Part shown: piece after piece, positions 23,708 to 34,242 of the stretch
How the letters are laid out: every line of letters starts with the position of its first letter
How positions within the stretch are numbered: position 1 is the stretch's first letter
Source: Moniliophthora roreri
Lineage: Eukaryota > Basidiomycota > Agaricomycetes > Agaricales > Marasmiaceae
Assembly: GCA_001466705.2 (NCBI GenBank)
Contig: LATX02000165.1
Location: forward strand, 248,001-312,000
Length of the DNA stretch: 64,000 nt
Direction of reading: 5' to 3'
Position numbers and translations under genes: made by a program
Notes under the pieces: generated by a model
Databases searched by the model: none
What the model saw: the letters and a program-made list of their open reading frames with translations, nothing else
Told to the model about the DNA's origin: nothing

Positions 23708-24934
23708 CGTTGTTCTGTGGAGTTCTTCTGACTCGACTGCCTTTTTATACGCGCTGAGTGGATTACAAAGACATCCATGGCCCACCCAGAGTCAAGATAA
23801 TAATCAGACACAGGGAAGTGAACCCCGAGCCTTCCCAGAATGGCAAAGAACCATCTCGCATACTCGCTCCCGCTTCGTAATATAATCTGTGCAGAGAACT
23901 GTCATTCCTTCATTCATCTAACGAGAGACTCGGATGTGCAAACATACGTGCGCTGTGTTGGCATGGCTAATAGTTGCCCACTTATGTTTCCCTTCTTCGC
24001 AATATACATCGGTTACGTCTGTATCTTCCTGTATCCCAGCACGATAGAAGCATAGTTCAGGCGGATGATTCGGGGGATTTCTGAGCTGCAGGGGCGTTAC
24101 GCTCGTTGCATAGATGACTATGGTGAAGGCGACCCGTTGTATACCTTATCAGAGAAGGTCAGTACAGAGTTGGAGACGTAGAGATCTGCAAACGCACTCG
24201 AAAACCGATGGAGACCATTCAATCGTCGCTATGCTATCAACAAAATGCGATCCGCGTCCTCCCTCGAGCAATCTTTTCCTTTCTTCTCCAGGTACTCATA
24301 TCCCAACGTATCGGCTTTGTTTGGAATCCGACGGGGTAGAGTACAGTTTTCAACCATTGTCTTCGCCAATCGGTCCTTTCTGTTTATGGAACCATAGAAC
24401 CATAGAAAGTCAATGCTTCCAACCCCGCTGAAGACGTCGGCCGGACACGTACCACAGTACCGCTCCTACCCCAGAAACTGCTTTTGATGAAGTGTCCATT
24501 CCGAAATCACTGTATGTAGCCTCGAACTCCAGTCAGGTAGTGTCGAATCGGAACACCTTCTGCACGAGTTCGTTCATTTGTTCTTGCGCCATACTTATTC
24601 AAAAGGGCCTATGGGTTTAGTTGAGCCTGGAAAGAGATCGAGAGAAAAAGATAAACACACTTGAGGGTAACTTGGCGAATATCAGAGTGTTGGTCGTTGA
24701 GGTTCCCTTAAGGGCTGGCATTCCGGATTATGTTGACCCGCCGACCAACTCGATTGAGCATCCATATATTGACGCTGCAGATGCGCAAGGCTACTTTGAT
24801 GATGGTGGTTAAGAGCAATGTAGAAATCGGGTCGTTATGTTGCCGGCCGCTCGGTCGTGAGACTGGACTCTGCACCATGGGTACTGCGCATGGCCAGGTG
24901 TATCAGCTTCATTGAGATTCCGAGACTAGGGTAA
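23708..24934. other. Intergenic, no recognised gene
   Basis: Short plus-strand frames (for example 24114-24431 and 24621-24812) have no motif, and no splice model joins them into something recognisable. No RNA gene or repeat was noticed. Confidence 0.45.
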
Positions 24935-26110
24935 AATTATTATAGTATACATATCTACAGGTCCTCGTTTTCAGGTAAAGGGACATTTGGACCGTACTAC
25001 ACATTAGTCGGAATGCATGTCATAGGAGGGCCTAGTTCTACGATGGGTAGTCCATTAAGATCATACCTAGCGTTCGTCAACGAAACCACTATCCCACTTT
25101 TTCCACATCCCAAAAAAAAAACTATTTTTTAGCCTCTTGTCTGGGTAGGTAATTTCTGCTCTTGTTCTTCCTGCTGTGATTTGCTTCATAGCATCCCGCT
25201 TGCAAAACACGCAGTCAAAAGTCTCAAGTACGAGCTTTTGGAGAGACGAGAAAAATGAATGGCAGAAGATGGAGTCTATGAATTTTGGGTCGGGAACGAT
25301 TTCGTACCATTCTCGTTCGTCGCGGTGGCAAAACCCGTAGGTTGGCCGTATCACGCCATGAAGGCAGAGAATACGAAGCGTGCAGGAACTGGTACGCGTC
25401 ATGTTCTGGAGGAATGGTGATAGAAAGTCGCACGGTTATATAGTGGGCCGGGGAAGATCAAGATGGAGGTGTAATGATTGGAAGTGAACGTTATGTACAA
25501 GATTGAACATGGGCAAGACATTCTTGACTAGAAAAAAAAACTCGGTTAGAATATGGATATGGTGTTTGACATGCCGTGCTACGTACTGTCTCCATAACCT
25601 TGATGCAGCTCTAATTTCTCCAGAGAATTGCCTGATTCTGATAGCAGTGTGTTGAGAGCCAGTGCCGCATTCTTCGGTATGCCTCTGGCCGGAATAGCCC
25701 TCGCAGACCAATGCAAAGCGCGTAGGCGAAAAGTCGCATTAGAAATCGCAATTGATACGCCTTCGAACGGAATATTGACATCCATCCCAATTTCCAAAAC
25801 CTTCAGAATCGGGAGCGAGTGAATCAACTCTCAATATTGAGCGTGTGCCTCGAAAGAGCAAGATGCCAGCTCGAGTCTGATCAATGATGGGAAGAGGCCA
25901 GGATAATCGACCAGCGTGTTTATAAAGGATAGTGACACGAGCTCCCGCTTGGCCAATAGTTGTTCAATTCGGGGAAATGTCCTGATCCTTTCTGGAGTTG
26001 TGACAATGCCTAGTGTCGTCCCTCGGTCTAATTCTGCCCCGTCTTCCGGCTCGCCAGTACTCTTAATATTGCAAGATTGCATCAGTGACTCGGATATGAT
26101 GTCGTGAGGG
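24935..26110 (-). pseudogene. F-box/LRR-like protein remnant, copy C
   Basis: The least damaged copy of the triplicated locus, read right to left. Frame pieces include LVSLSFINTLVDYPGLFPSL, LIRLELASCSF, LIHSLPILKVLEIGMDVNIP, NSLEKLELHQGYGDS and, at the 3' end, SSLQKLVLETFDCVFCKRDA followed by AGRTRAEITYPDKRL. This spacing of short leucine-rich units, ending with a tested-residue-rich tail, resembles the large fungal F-box/LRR families that recruit substrates to SCF ubiquitin ligases. An in-frame stop at about 25828 (after SFEAHAQY) interrupts it. I could not find an F-box N-terminus, although low-quality frames continue to about 26760. A spliced functional gene is not excluded. Confidence 0.5.
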
Positions 26111-26956
26111 CTATCCAGTAGGTCCAGTCCAGTAAGTCGATTAAGAGTCCGAGTGGGTGGGAAAGTTGTGGTCTGATAGATATCGGTAGATTGTTTTGTT
26201 TGGTTCGTTTCTCGGCTTCGCTCTCATCTTCGGTTGGCCCCAGAAAGTTAAAACACCAGAAAAACGAACTCGTACTGTACTTGCCATCGGACCCTGATGG
26301 CCCACTGCGGCAAGTCCATATTTTCCATTTGAATAAATTCGTTCAGAACCTTTAGCTTTCGTTGCTACTGCCCAACCTATGTCTCGGGATCCGCTAGCCG
26401 TGCCGGAAGCCTGGCTCGTGCACACCGCACGATAGCGGGATGGAAATCGTTTGTACTGCACTCTCCCGCAACCGAGTACCCAGCCTTGCTTTCAACTGTT
26501 CAACATCAGACGGACTTTCTGGCTCCTAAAAGCGTCCAAACCAGCGTTAAATCATCGCCGAACTAAAGGCCATCCGTTACCTGAGCAATCGGAACATCAA
26601 CCGGCCGTCTATGCACCAGGCTACAGTCTGAAGCCCAAAACGTCCGAATAGTGCCACAGTGGCGGGTAAGTGCTTGACGGGACGGCAAATCATAAAACGT
26701 TCCGTCTTCCGTAGGCAGAGGCATTCGCTTGTAAATTGTTAACCATACAGGAGCCAAATAGGGGCCCTTGTTTCTGAATCACTCTACTTGCAGTTCATTT
26801 TGCGCTGCACGCTTCACTGTACGAGGACCTGCATTAATAAGGACTCTCTTTGGCAGGTGGACACTTACTACGACGCCGTTCGTTGCGGAGAATTCTCGGG
26901 AATTTGCAAAGATGAAACCCCACAGTGCCGAAGCGCCTATCACAGCTTGGAGGAGG
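26111..26956. other. Intergenic, possible 5' part of F-box-like remnant
   Basis: Minus-strand fragments such as QMENMDLPQWAIRV (about 26310) and a 64-codon frame ending at 26563 may be decayed upstream exons of the F-box-like locus. Nothing else was recognised. GATATAAG at 26957-26964 is the likely TATA box of the mannanase gene. Confidence 0.35.
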
Positions 26957-26997
26957 GATATAAGGCAATTTTCAAGTCAAAACAAGGTGCTGTTACC

Positions 26998-28880
26998 ATG
27001 CTTGCGCCCACTGGTTTCGTTTTTGCTGCTCTTGCCCTCTCAATTGCCTCGGCTGCTGCTCAAGGTTTCGTGAAGACTTCCGGGCAACACTTCACCTTGA
27101 ACGGCGCAAAATTCACCGTCGTTGGGTATGTATTCCACACTCTATCCAGTGCTCGCTCCTGATGAACATTGATTATTCAGTTCCAACTCGTACTGGGTTG
27201 GCTTGTCAGGCCTCAGCACCACCGACATGAACAAAGCCTTTGCTGATATCGCAAAAACTGGCGCAACCGTTGCAAGGTGCGTTCGATCATCAGCTTCACG
27301 CATATCCACACAGCTAATTTTCCTTACACTTACCGTGGCTCTAGAACTTGGTAAGAGAATCTCTCCTCGCACTCGAGTCGATTCCAAACATCAAATATTC
27401 TCTATGACCCAGGGGTTTCCACGAAGTCACCAAATCACCCGGAGTCCCATACTACCAAAGTTGGTCTGGGTCGACACCGACCGTCAATACTGGCGCTGAT
27501 GGGCTGCAAAACTTTGGTGATTTGCCGATGTGTTTATGTCCTAGATTCATTCACATTAAGCTTATGATATATAGACAAGGTAGTTGCCGCAGCCAAGGCT
27601 AACGGCCTTCGGCTCATCGTGGCACTGTAAGAGCCGCTCTCTCATTCATTCCTCGATTACGACTTACCTCTTGAAAGCACGAATAACTGGGGTGACTATG
27701 GGTGAGGTTATCAAACACTCATCCTAGCGTTAGATGTACTCGCTCAATCTTGTCACTTCTCCAGCGGAATGGACGTGTACGTTAACCAGATTATTGGAAA
27801 AGATCAACCCCATGATCTCTTTTACACAAACGCAAAAGTCATAGTAAGTGTTGAATGCTCGCATGTCGCGCAAAGTATACCGACGGATCGATTTTGTTAG
27901 AGCGCTTACAAGAACTACATCAAGGCTTTCGTTGGCCGATACAAGGATGAGCCCACGATCATGGTGCGTTGAGCTGAATTATCTTTCATCCTATACATCC
28001 TAGACTCATGGTCTCCTGATAGGCTTGGGAACTCGGTCCGTTTCTTCCTACTTACAATCAACATATTTTAAAGCCGATATATCCCATTAAGCGAACGAAC
28101 CGAGGTGTAAAGGAACCACTAGGTACATCTACAAACCCGAATCTTGGACGGTCCATTCTCAATCTTCTTTTAAACCAGCAAACCATCCAAAAGTTGCACC
28201 CCAGCTACTATAACTAAATGGGCTACCGATATTTCAGCGTACATCAAATCTATCGACTCGAACCACCTTGTTGCTCTTGGAGACGAAGGCTTCTTCAATA
28301 GGCCTGGAAACCCGTCGTACCCGTACCAGTGCGTGCAGTGTTACAAGGCCATATCCCTTATACTGATGGGCCCCCAGAGGTAGCGAAGGTATTGACTTTG
28401 ACGCCAACTTGAAGATCAGCACGCTTGATTTTGGCACATTCCATGTAAGTCTAGTCACGCTCACCAAGCGATCCAAAGACTTAGAAGAGTCCCGTAGTGC
28501 TACCCAGAAAGCTGGGGTCAAAACACCGATCCGACCGCCTGGGGTTCCCAGTGGATCAAAGATCACGCTGCTTCCCAAAATTCTGCCAACAAACCTGTCA
28601 TTCTTGAAGAATTCGGTATTAAAAACTCGCAGAGCTCTACTTACACTACTTGGATGTCCACTATTATAAGTTCTGAACTTACGGGTGATCTTATATGGTG
28701 GGCTCTTGGAATTCTGGGATGCTCGTTTACTCATTTCGCTGATTACTTCTCTACAGGCAAGCTGGGACTGTGTTGAGCAATGGACAGAGAACACCTGATG
28801 ATGGATATGCGGTCTATCCAGATAACCCGGTTTACCCCGTCTTGACTAGCCATGCTTCTGCGTTGAAGGCGCAGGCTTGA
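26998..28880 (+). CDS. Secreted endo-beta-1,4-mannanase, GH5 (subfamily 7-like)
   Basis: Extracellular glycoside hydrolase that cuts mannan backbones of plant hemicellulose. The start at 26998 gives a signal peptide (MLAPTGFVFAALALSIASAA) before QGFVKTSGQHFTLNG, the usual mature N-terminus. The early strand motif ARTWGFHEV is assembled from three exons, including a 6-base micro-exon at 27345-27350. Then come NGLRLIVALTNNWGDYGGM and YKDEPTIMAWELANEPRC, with the acid/base Glu in NEP. Later are SNHLVALGDEGFF, TLDFGTFHCYPESWG and the nucleophile Glu in PVILEEFGIK. The protein ends LTSHASALKAQA. No carbohydrate-binding module is present. About ten introns were placed, all in frame. A TATA-like GATATAAG lies about 35 bases before the ATG. 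Confidence 0.92.
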
Positions 28881-29556
28881 TAAATTAAGTTGGAAAACCG
28901 TCCGTTTTTGATCGCTGCACTTGCTAGGGAAATATAAAACTACGTGTCGTGCAACTGGAGTAATATCATAAAGCGTTACCAGAGTGGGAGTCTGGTGAAA
29001 GTTGACGAAGGAGATAATTTTGGGCGAGATGCAAGCGGTGCCCGTAGCCACGTGGTTTGACGCATCTTCCCATGGCCCATGGTACGGGCTGACGGCGAAG
29101 AGAATCACTCTCTCCAAATTATTCACCATGTCTAGCACAGGTAAACGTCAGCCAGTACACCATTGCACGAGCACTTCTGTCTAGTAGACAGTATTACTTA
29201 CCATCTAGCTTTAAAACGCTCCGCTCTGAAAGATAGCCAGAAGGCAACCGCGTGAGTACAATACTATTTTCGAGAGCTATTAGTCCTTGATCATCATCAG
29301 TATACCCCAGAACCAATACATTTCCACTCCAGTTGAAGTGATCCAATCTACTGCGGTCGACCGAATCAGAGGCATCATCATGCCGGGCGGCCATCGAACT
29401 CTGCGCATTCACGGGAGAGAGAATTATGACTCGTAGACCCCATGATAAATTATCAACGGTGGTGACGGTTGGGTTGGATTCCTTCCTCTAGCATCTTGTG
29501 CGTGTTCCAAGTCCAATTTGTGGCTTATCGTGTTCTTACAATATCAGATCTAGATC
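28881..29556. other. Intergenic, nothing recognised
   Basis: The 3' flank of the mannanase gene and the promoter of the WD40 gene. Antisense frames over the mannanase exons extend into this stretch but carry no motif. Confidence 0.5.
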
Positions 29557-30930
29557 ATGTCTTTCTGCATGACCTCTGAACAGTTTTTCGAACAATGGAC
29601 CCACGAACTCAGCCACGATTTCAAAGTTGGTGGACAACCAGCCACCTTTTATCCAGGACATCCCGAGCGATGGGGTACGGAAGACATCCTTGTTCGGCCT
29701 CCCAAGCAGGTTGATACCCAATTTCCTTTTTACCGATCCCTCAAGATGGCGGTCAGTGATGACCGCACCCTCTTGGCCATTGGGGCTAGTACGGATATCT
29801 TCATCTACGACATCGCCACTCTCACTATCAGTCAGACAATTCCGTATGCTCATCCTGGCAATGCCGAATCCATGGAATTTCAGCCAGGCAGTAATCGCAT
29901 CCTCGCTGTATCATCATCAGCTCCCTCGGAGGGAGGTAGGATAGGCAGAAGCACTATCCGCCTCTGGGACTTGGAAAGGGAACTCACTCAACCTCGTTCC
30001 TTCCCTGACATGCTCGAACAAGCTCTGAAAAGTGGATCACAAGCCATTATCAATTCTATGAGCGACTGGCCAGCGCAAGCTGTTGCTGCATTGAAACTAG
30101 AGGAACGACTCAGGCCAGTTCTGTTCGCTGTGCAGGAGGAACTTGACCTTGGCGAACATCGAGCATTTGTCGGATCATTATCGAGCTACGGCGACAGCTT
30201 TAGTCACGACGGCTCCTACATGCTCTATATTGAGCAGAGGATTGAAGTCGTAGTCTTCGACGTCGAGACACGCAGCGAACGTTGTCGTCTTGTTGGGCAC
30301 ACAGATGCGATAATGTGGGCTGGCAGTAGCCCTGACAGCACTCTCATCGCGACCTCATCCTGGGATCGGACTGTCCGCCTGTGGAGCGCAACATCGGGCG
30401 AACATGTACGCACATTTGTCGGTGCAGGGAATCAATTATGGGCAGGAGCATTTTCTCCCGACGGGAAGCTTATCTCTGCTGGTTGCGGGGATAAACATGC
30501 TAGGGTTTGGCGAGTCGAAACCGGAGAATTGTTGTACACATTCGATGGTTTTACTGACTGGGTTCGGGGCCTTGCCTTCTCTCCTGACAACCAGAAGCTC
30601 GCGGCGGGAGGCGGCGGTGGAACGTTACGGGTGTTTGATCTCGGAAACGGCGAATGTGTGCAGCACTGGCAGGTCAAAATGATGGAGTCGCGCATGTCAC
30701 ATGGTTTCATCGAAATTCGCGGGGTGCAGTATACGAGCAAAGGACTCCTTGTCTTTCAATCTACCGATGGCCGTGTGTTTACATACGACGAGCGCACCAA
30801 TCGAAAGGGTCAGTATGAACATGATTCGCAAACCAAGGGGTCTAGCGGGGGGTCAGTCACCGTCACTCGCGACGGAGGCATGCTTTTTATATCTTGCTTC
30901 GACAATAGCGTACGAGGTTGGGACATTTAA
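29557..30930 (+). CDS. WD40-like beta-propeller protein, uncharacterised family
   Basis: A 457-residue intronless frame, unusual in this intron-rich window. It begins MSFCMTSEQFFEQWTHELSH and soon carries the motif FYPGHPERWG, shared with its paralogues. Propeller repeats follow: AVSDDRTLLAIGASTDIFIYD, STIRLWDLEREL, then a helical insert of about 60 residues (LEQALKSGSQAI..ALKLEERLRPVLFAVQEEL). More WD units come next: SSPDSTLIATSSWDRTVRLW, FSPDGKLISAGCGDKHARVW, FSPDNQKLAAGGGGGTLRVF and a C-terminal RDGGMLFISCFDNSVRGWD. No signal peptide, NACHT or other enzymatic domain is visible. WD40 propellers act as binding platforms; no partner is evident. An intact paralogue lies 1.4 kb downstream and decayed copies near 44.5 and 51.4 kb. 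Confidence 0.9.
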   Translation: MSFCMTSEQFFEQWTHELSHDFKVGGQPATFYPGHPERWGTEDILVRPPKQVDTQFPFYRSLKMAVSDDRTLLAIGASTDIFIYDIATLTISQTIPYAHPGNAESMEFQPGSNRILAVSSSAPSEGGRIGRSTIRLWDLERELTQPRSFPDMLEQALKSGSQAIINSMSDWPAQAVAALKLEERLRPVLFAVQEELDLGEHRAFVGSLSSYGDSFSHDGSYMLYIEQRIEVVVFDVETRSERCRLVGHTDAIMWAGSSPDSTLIATSSWDRTVRLWSATSGEHVRTFVGAGNQLWAGAFSPDGKLISAGCGDKHARVWRVETGELLYTFDGFTDWVRGLAFSPDNQKLAAGGGGGTLRVFDLGNGECVQHWQVKMMESRMSHGFIEIRGVQYTSKGLLVFQSTDGRVFTYDERTNRKGQYEHDSQTKGSSGGSVTVTRDGGMLFISCFDNSVRGWDI

Positions 30931-32297
30931 GACCTGTTGCTTATATATCTGATCCTTTACGGTCTTGTACTAGGGAGGGAGAGATCCCCCCCTTTCCAAA
31001 TTCGACCGCGCCGGGAATGAGGCCTAGTGGGATTTTAGTCGAGAATCATGGCATCCGATGGAAACCGACGAACTCTAACCACGTCGTATAATATCGGATG
31101 ACAGAATAAGATCTTCAAGTCGAAATTTTTTCGATGCTATCCGATGCTTTCCTATGCTATCCGATGTATCCTGTGCAGGCGTTCGTAGGCCTCATTTTCC
31201 ATTGGATTCCATCGGACTGCGTTAGACTCAACAATGTTATATATTTCATCGAGTACTTCTACAAAGTACACTACAGCTGAGATACCATAGTAATCAACAA
31301 GTTCAAGGAGAAGTCCCAGTGTCCTATGCCCCCAAAACCCCCTGCCCTGTCCATAAAAACCCTTTGCCCAACACCCGACAAATCTTCGCCCGACCCGCTC
31401 GTCGTTCCGTGATCATGAGTCTTGACTTGTACCATCGACGGTCAGGACGTTCATACTGACCTCTCATTTTAGTGCGCCATCCCTGTGGACGTGGTAACCA
31501 AACTCAACATCAAAGGCGATTGGCATACATGGTGGCAGAAAGAGCGGTGCCAGCTTTATAAATCTGATGGAAAGTGTTGGGATTCAGGCCTCAGGGCGCT
31601 ACGCGTAGCGTCGTCACCATATAGCACACATACATATACTCATATGCCCTACGGAGACAACGACATATTGCCCTACCTCCTACTATCCTAGAATTGACCT
31701 TGTGCCTTCTTCAAATACTATCTTCGCCTCAACGTAAGTGGCGGCGCATCAGGAAAAAACCTTTCAATACATGAAATATGAAATCAGTACTCTACCCGAT
31801 CTACAGTGTTACTTCCTCTTGATTCTCTTTCATTCAAACAATATGTTTAGGGATTTATTCAACGACATTACTTGTATACGAGACAGGTCTACGGTACTGT
31901 AATACTACGTGCTACCATCATATATCATGGTTCAAGAGTACCACCGTGGGAACGGGCGTCCATTGAGATATTGAACGCCTATCCAAATTCTGGGCCCCTC
32001 ACCCGTTAACGCTCTTGCCTTTGCCCGACGCCGTACACTGTCCGACTGGGGATGAAAATGAGTACTGTGTCAAGCCTCTGCATGGTGTTAGACCATTGGA
32101 ATAGCTAGGGAGACTAAAAGACGAGGATGAGGAATATATCTGGTTTTGCGCTTGCGTCAATCTTCAAAGGTGCGTTGTATACTTTTTGCGGGATGAACAT
32201 TGATCGAAACTCACTTACAAACAGGAATTGATGGTCTCCAGCTTGTATTCTCCAACTACAACCCGGCGTTCCATGATCCTTGATTGTTATCAGTGGG
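30931..32297. other. Intergenic with short repeats
   Basis: About 31040-31210 contains several copies of ATCCGATG or its complement CATCGGAT, including the tandem ATGCTATCCGATG at 31134 and 31155. About 31320-31440 resembles 7745-7860. A short plus frame at 31485-31691 has no recognisable motif. No gene was identified. Confidence 0.45.
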
Positions 32298-32306
32298 TAT
32301 ATATAA
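32298..32306 (+). promoter_or_regulatory. TATA box
   Basis: TATATATAA lies 38-46 bases before the ATG at 32344. It supports that ATG as the start rather than the in-frame ATG at 32284, which lies upstream of the box. Confidence 0.55.
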
Positions 32307-32343
32307 TCAAAAGACTGGGACAACATCCTGTGCAAGTCACAGC

Positions 32344-33996
32344 ATGATAACCTTCCTATATCTTCTGTTTCTCTTCTTGCTCGCTGCTGAAGCGAGTGGA
32401 CAGGGGGGAATCCTCAGCCTGGGCCTGGACACACCCACTTCCGAACAGCAGAAAACCCTCGGACACCAAAGCGAGTCGATTTCACCAGCTCGTGACCCGG
32501 AAAAACCATTACCTGATCCCTCGTCGTTCTTTCCTGGTCATCCAAAGCAAAGGGGAAACGAGGCAGCGTGTATCCGAATTCCGGAGTCCGAAGGCATCCA
32601 TGGACCTTGTGACAGTCATCCCATCGAACCAGATGCTCGTCGGGCAGCTGGGCCCATCGCGATTAGCCGAGATGGAAGTCTGTTGGCGGTTGCAGCAAAG
32701 GGAGCAAGCAGATTATACATCTACGACACGAAGACACTGAGGCAGAGGCAGAACTTTGAAACTGCACCTCTGTCTGTCATTCAACGGTTGTTCTTTGGGA
32801 GCCAGTCCAAGCTTGTCGTATATTCCTCAGAGGATCGTATGACCTTGGACTATGGTGTCAGAGTCTTTGACTTGGACAAGGAGTTGGAGATGCAGCCACA
32901 CAAGTTCATGGTCAGGGACAAGGCGTTCGAAGCGTACAAGCGTATCCTAGAAGAGCACATACCCTCTGTCAACGAGGTCGTCTCCTCGGAGACACAAAAG
33001 TTGTGGATGACGAACTTGGTATTGGCCACTCGCGCGTGTGAGGACGAGGCCCGAGGGTTGTTCTTCCCAGGCTCACGACAGTATGGTTCACAAGCCTTCC
33101 AATGTGGGGAGCCATTGAGCGAGGACGGAAGATATCTTCTCGTCACTCCAGGAACTGATGGTCAACAAAAGCGAGAGACCTATATTGTCGACATCGAGTC
33201 ACCCGAACAGACTCGCATTCTTCCATTTGGCAGGATGGGTCTAGGGAAGGATATGGTCGTGCACTTTAGAAATTCATCTCTCCCAGGTCGCTCGTTCATA
33301 GCCGCTCTCACGCAGGAAGGAGACCAGTTCAAGATTTCGGATGTAGTGTCGAGGGAAACGTTAGACATTCCACTTCCCGATGGCGGTATCACAGGGCTAC
33401 TCGGCCTAAATGAGCTATGCAAAACTGTATTTTCTCCTGATGGCAAGGCGGCGGTCGTCAGGACTTCAAAGCACCATGCCATCTGGCGGATCGAAGATGG
33501 CACGTTGTTACCGCTCACGCCAGAGCTACCACATCACACTGGTCCTTTCTCGTTTTCGGCTGACGCCAAGTTGTTAGTTGTAGCGGCGGGAGCGGATATC
33601 AGGCTATACGACACGTCGTCTGGCAACCTGTATCGCGAGTGGTCAATCAGAAACTTGGTTGATCGTGTCACTCGGCACACTTTAGCTTCTGCTGAAGTTT
33701 ACCGCCGTTCACACGTCGTTGGGTTGAAACACACCGACGATGGTCTGGTTGTTTGTACCCTCGTAGATGGGAGCGTTGCGTTGTTTGACTTGGAAACTAA
33801 ACGCGAAGGATGGATTACCTCTCCCACGGATTACGATCCAAAGAAAGACAGTTGGCTCTTTGACCTTGATTATGCTCCTTTCGGGAAAGATGTCCAAGTC
33901 GTACTTTCTCCGGACGGCAAGACACTCTACAGTGCTGACTTGGATGGCAATGTCAGAGTGTGGTCGCTCAATCGTGATTCAGAGAATGTCAAGTAG
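32344..33996 (+). CDS. Secreted WD40-like beta-propeller paralogue
   Basis: A 550-residue intronless frame when started at 32344, giving a clear signal peptide (MITFLYLLFLFLLAAEASGQ). The frame is open 20 codons further upstream, but a TATA box lies in that stretch. The conserved motif FFPGHPKQRG aligns with FYPGHPERWG of the neighbour. Propeller units include AISRDGSLLAVAAKGASRLY, YGVRVFDLDKELEM, the helical insert (MVRDKAFEAYKRILEEHIPS..LVLATRACEDEARG), FSPDGKAAVVRTSKHHAIWR, FSADAKLLVVAAGADIRLYD and LSPDGKTLYSADLDGNVRVW. WD signatures are weaker than in the neighbour. A signal peptide on a WD40-type protein is rare. Function unknown; a cell-surface or secretory-pathway role is inferred. Confidence 0.85.
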   Translation: MITFLYLLFLFLLAAEASGQGGILSLGLDTPTSEQQKTLGHQSESISPARDPEKPLPDPSSFFPGHPKQRGNEAACIRIPESEGIHGPCDSHPIEPDARRAAGPIAISRDGSLLAVAAKGASRLYIYDTKTLRQRQNFETAPLSVIQRLFFGSQSKLVVYSSEDRMTLDYGVRVFDLDKELEMQPHKFMVRDKAFEAYKRILEEHIPSVNEVVSSETQKLWMTNLVLATRACEDEARGLFFPGSRQYGSQAFQCGEPLSEDGRYLLVTPGTDGQQKRETYIVDIESPEQTRILPFGRMGLGKDMVVHFRNSSLPGRSFIAALTQEGDQFKISDVVSRETLDIPLPDGGITGLLGLNELCKTVFSPDGKAAVVRTSKHHAIWRIEDGTLLPLTPELPHHTGPFSFSADAKLLVVAAGADIRLYDTSSGNLYREWSIRNLVDRVTRHTLASAEVYRRSHVVGLKHTDDGLVVCTLVDGSVALFDLETKREGWITSPTDYDPKKDSWLFDLDYAPFGKDVQVVLSPDGKTLYSADLDGNVRVWSLNRDSENVK

Positions 33997-34242
33997 AGTT
34001 ACATACTAGCATTAATATGGATGAATGTGGTCGAATCCCTCGTGTTTCTTGTATATTATTATGGTGGATCATTTGACTTGTATGATTCAAAAAAGAAAAC
34101 GGTATAAGTTGATCGTTGACAAGGTCTATGGAACCCCGGATCGTGGGAGCGACTCCGTTCTCCTCCTTCATCAACCACCACCACTCCTTTAATGTACTAC
34201 TCTTGATATCTTTCGAACACTCTGGGAACATACCACTAGTAG

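Noticed and set aside
32284..32343. Upstream in-frame ATG for the secreted propeller protein
   Set aside because: A TATA box at 32298 lies downstream of this ATG, and the ATG at 32344 opens a proper signal peptide.
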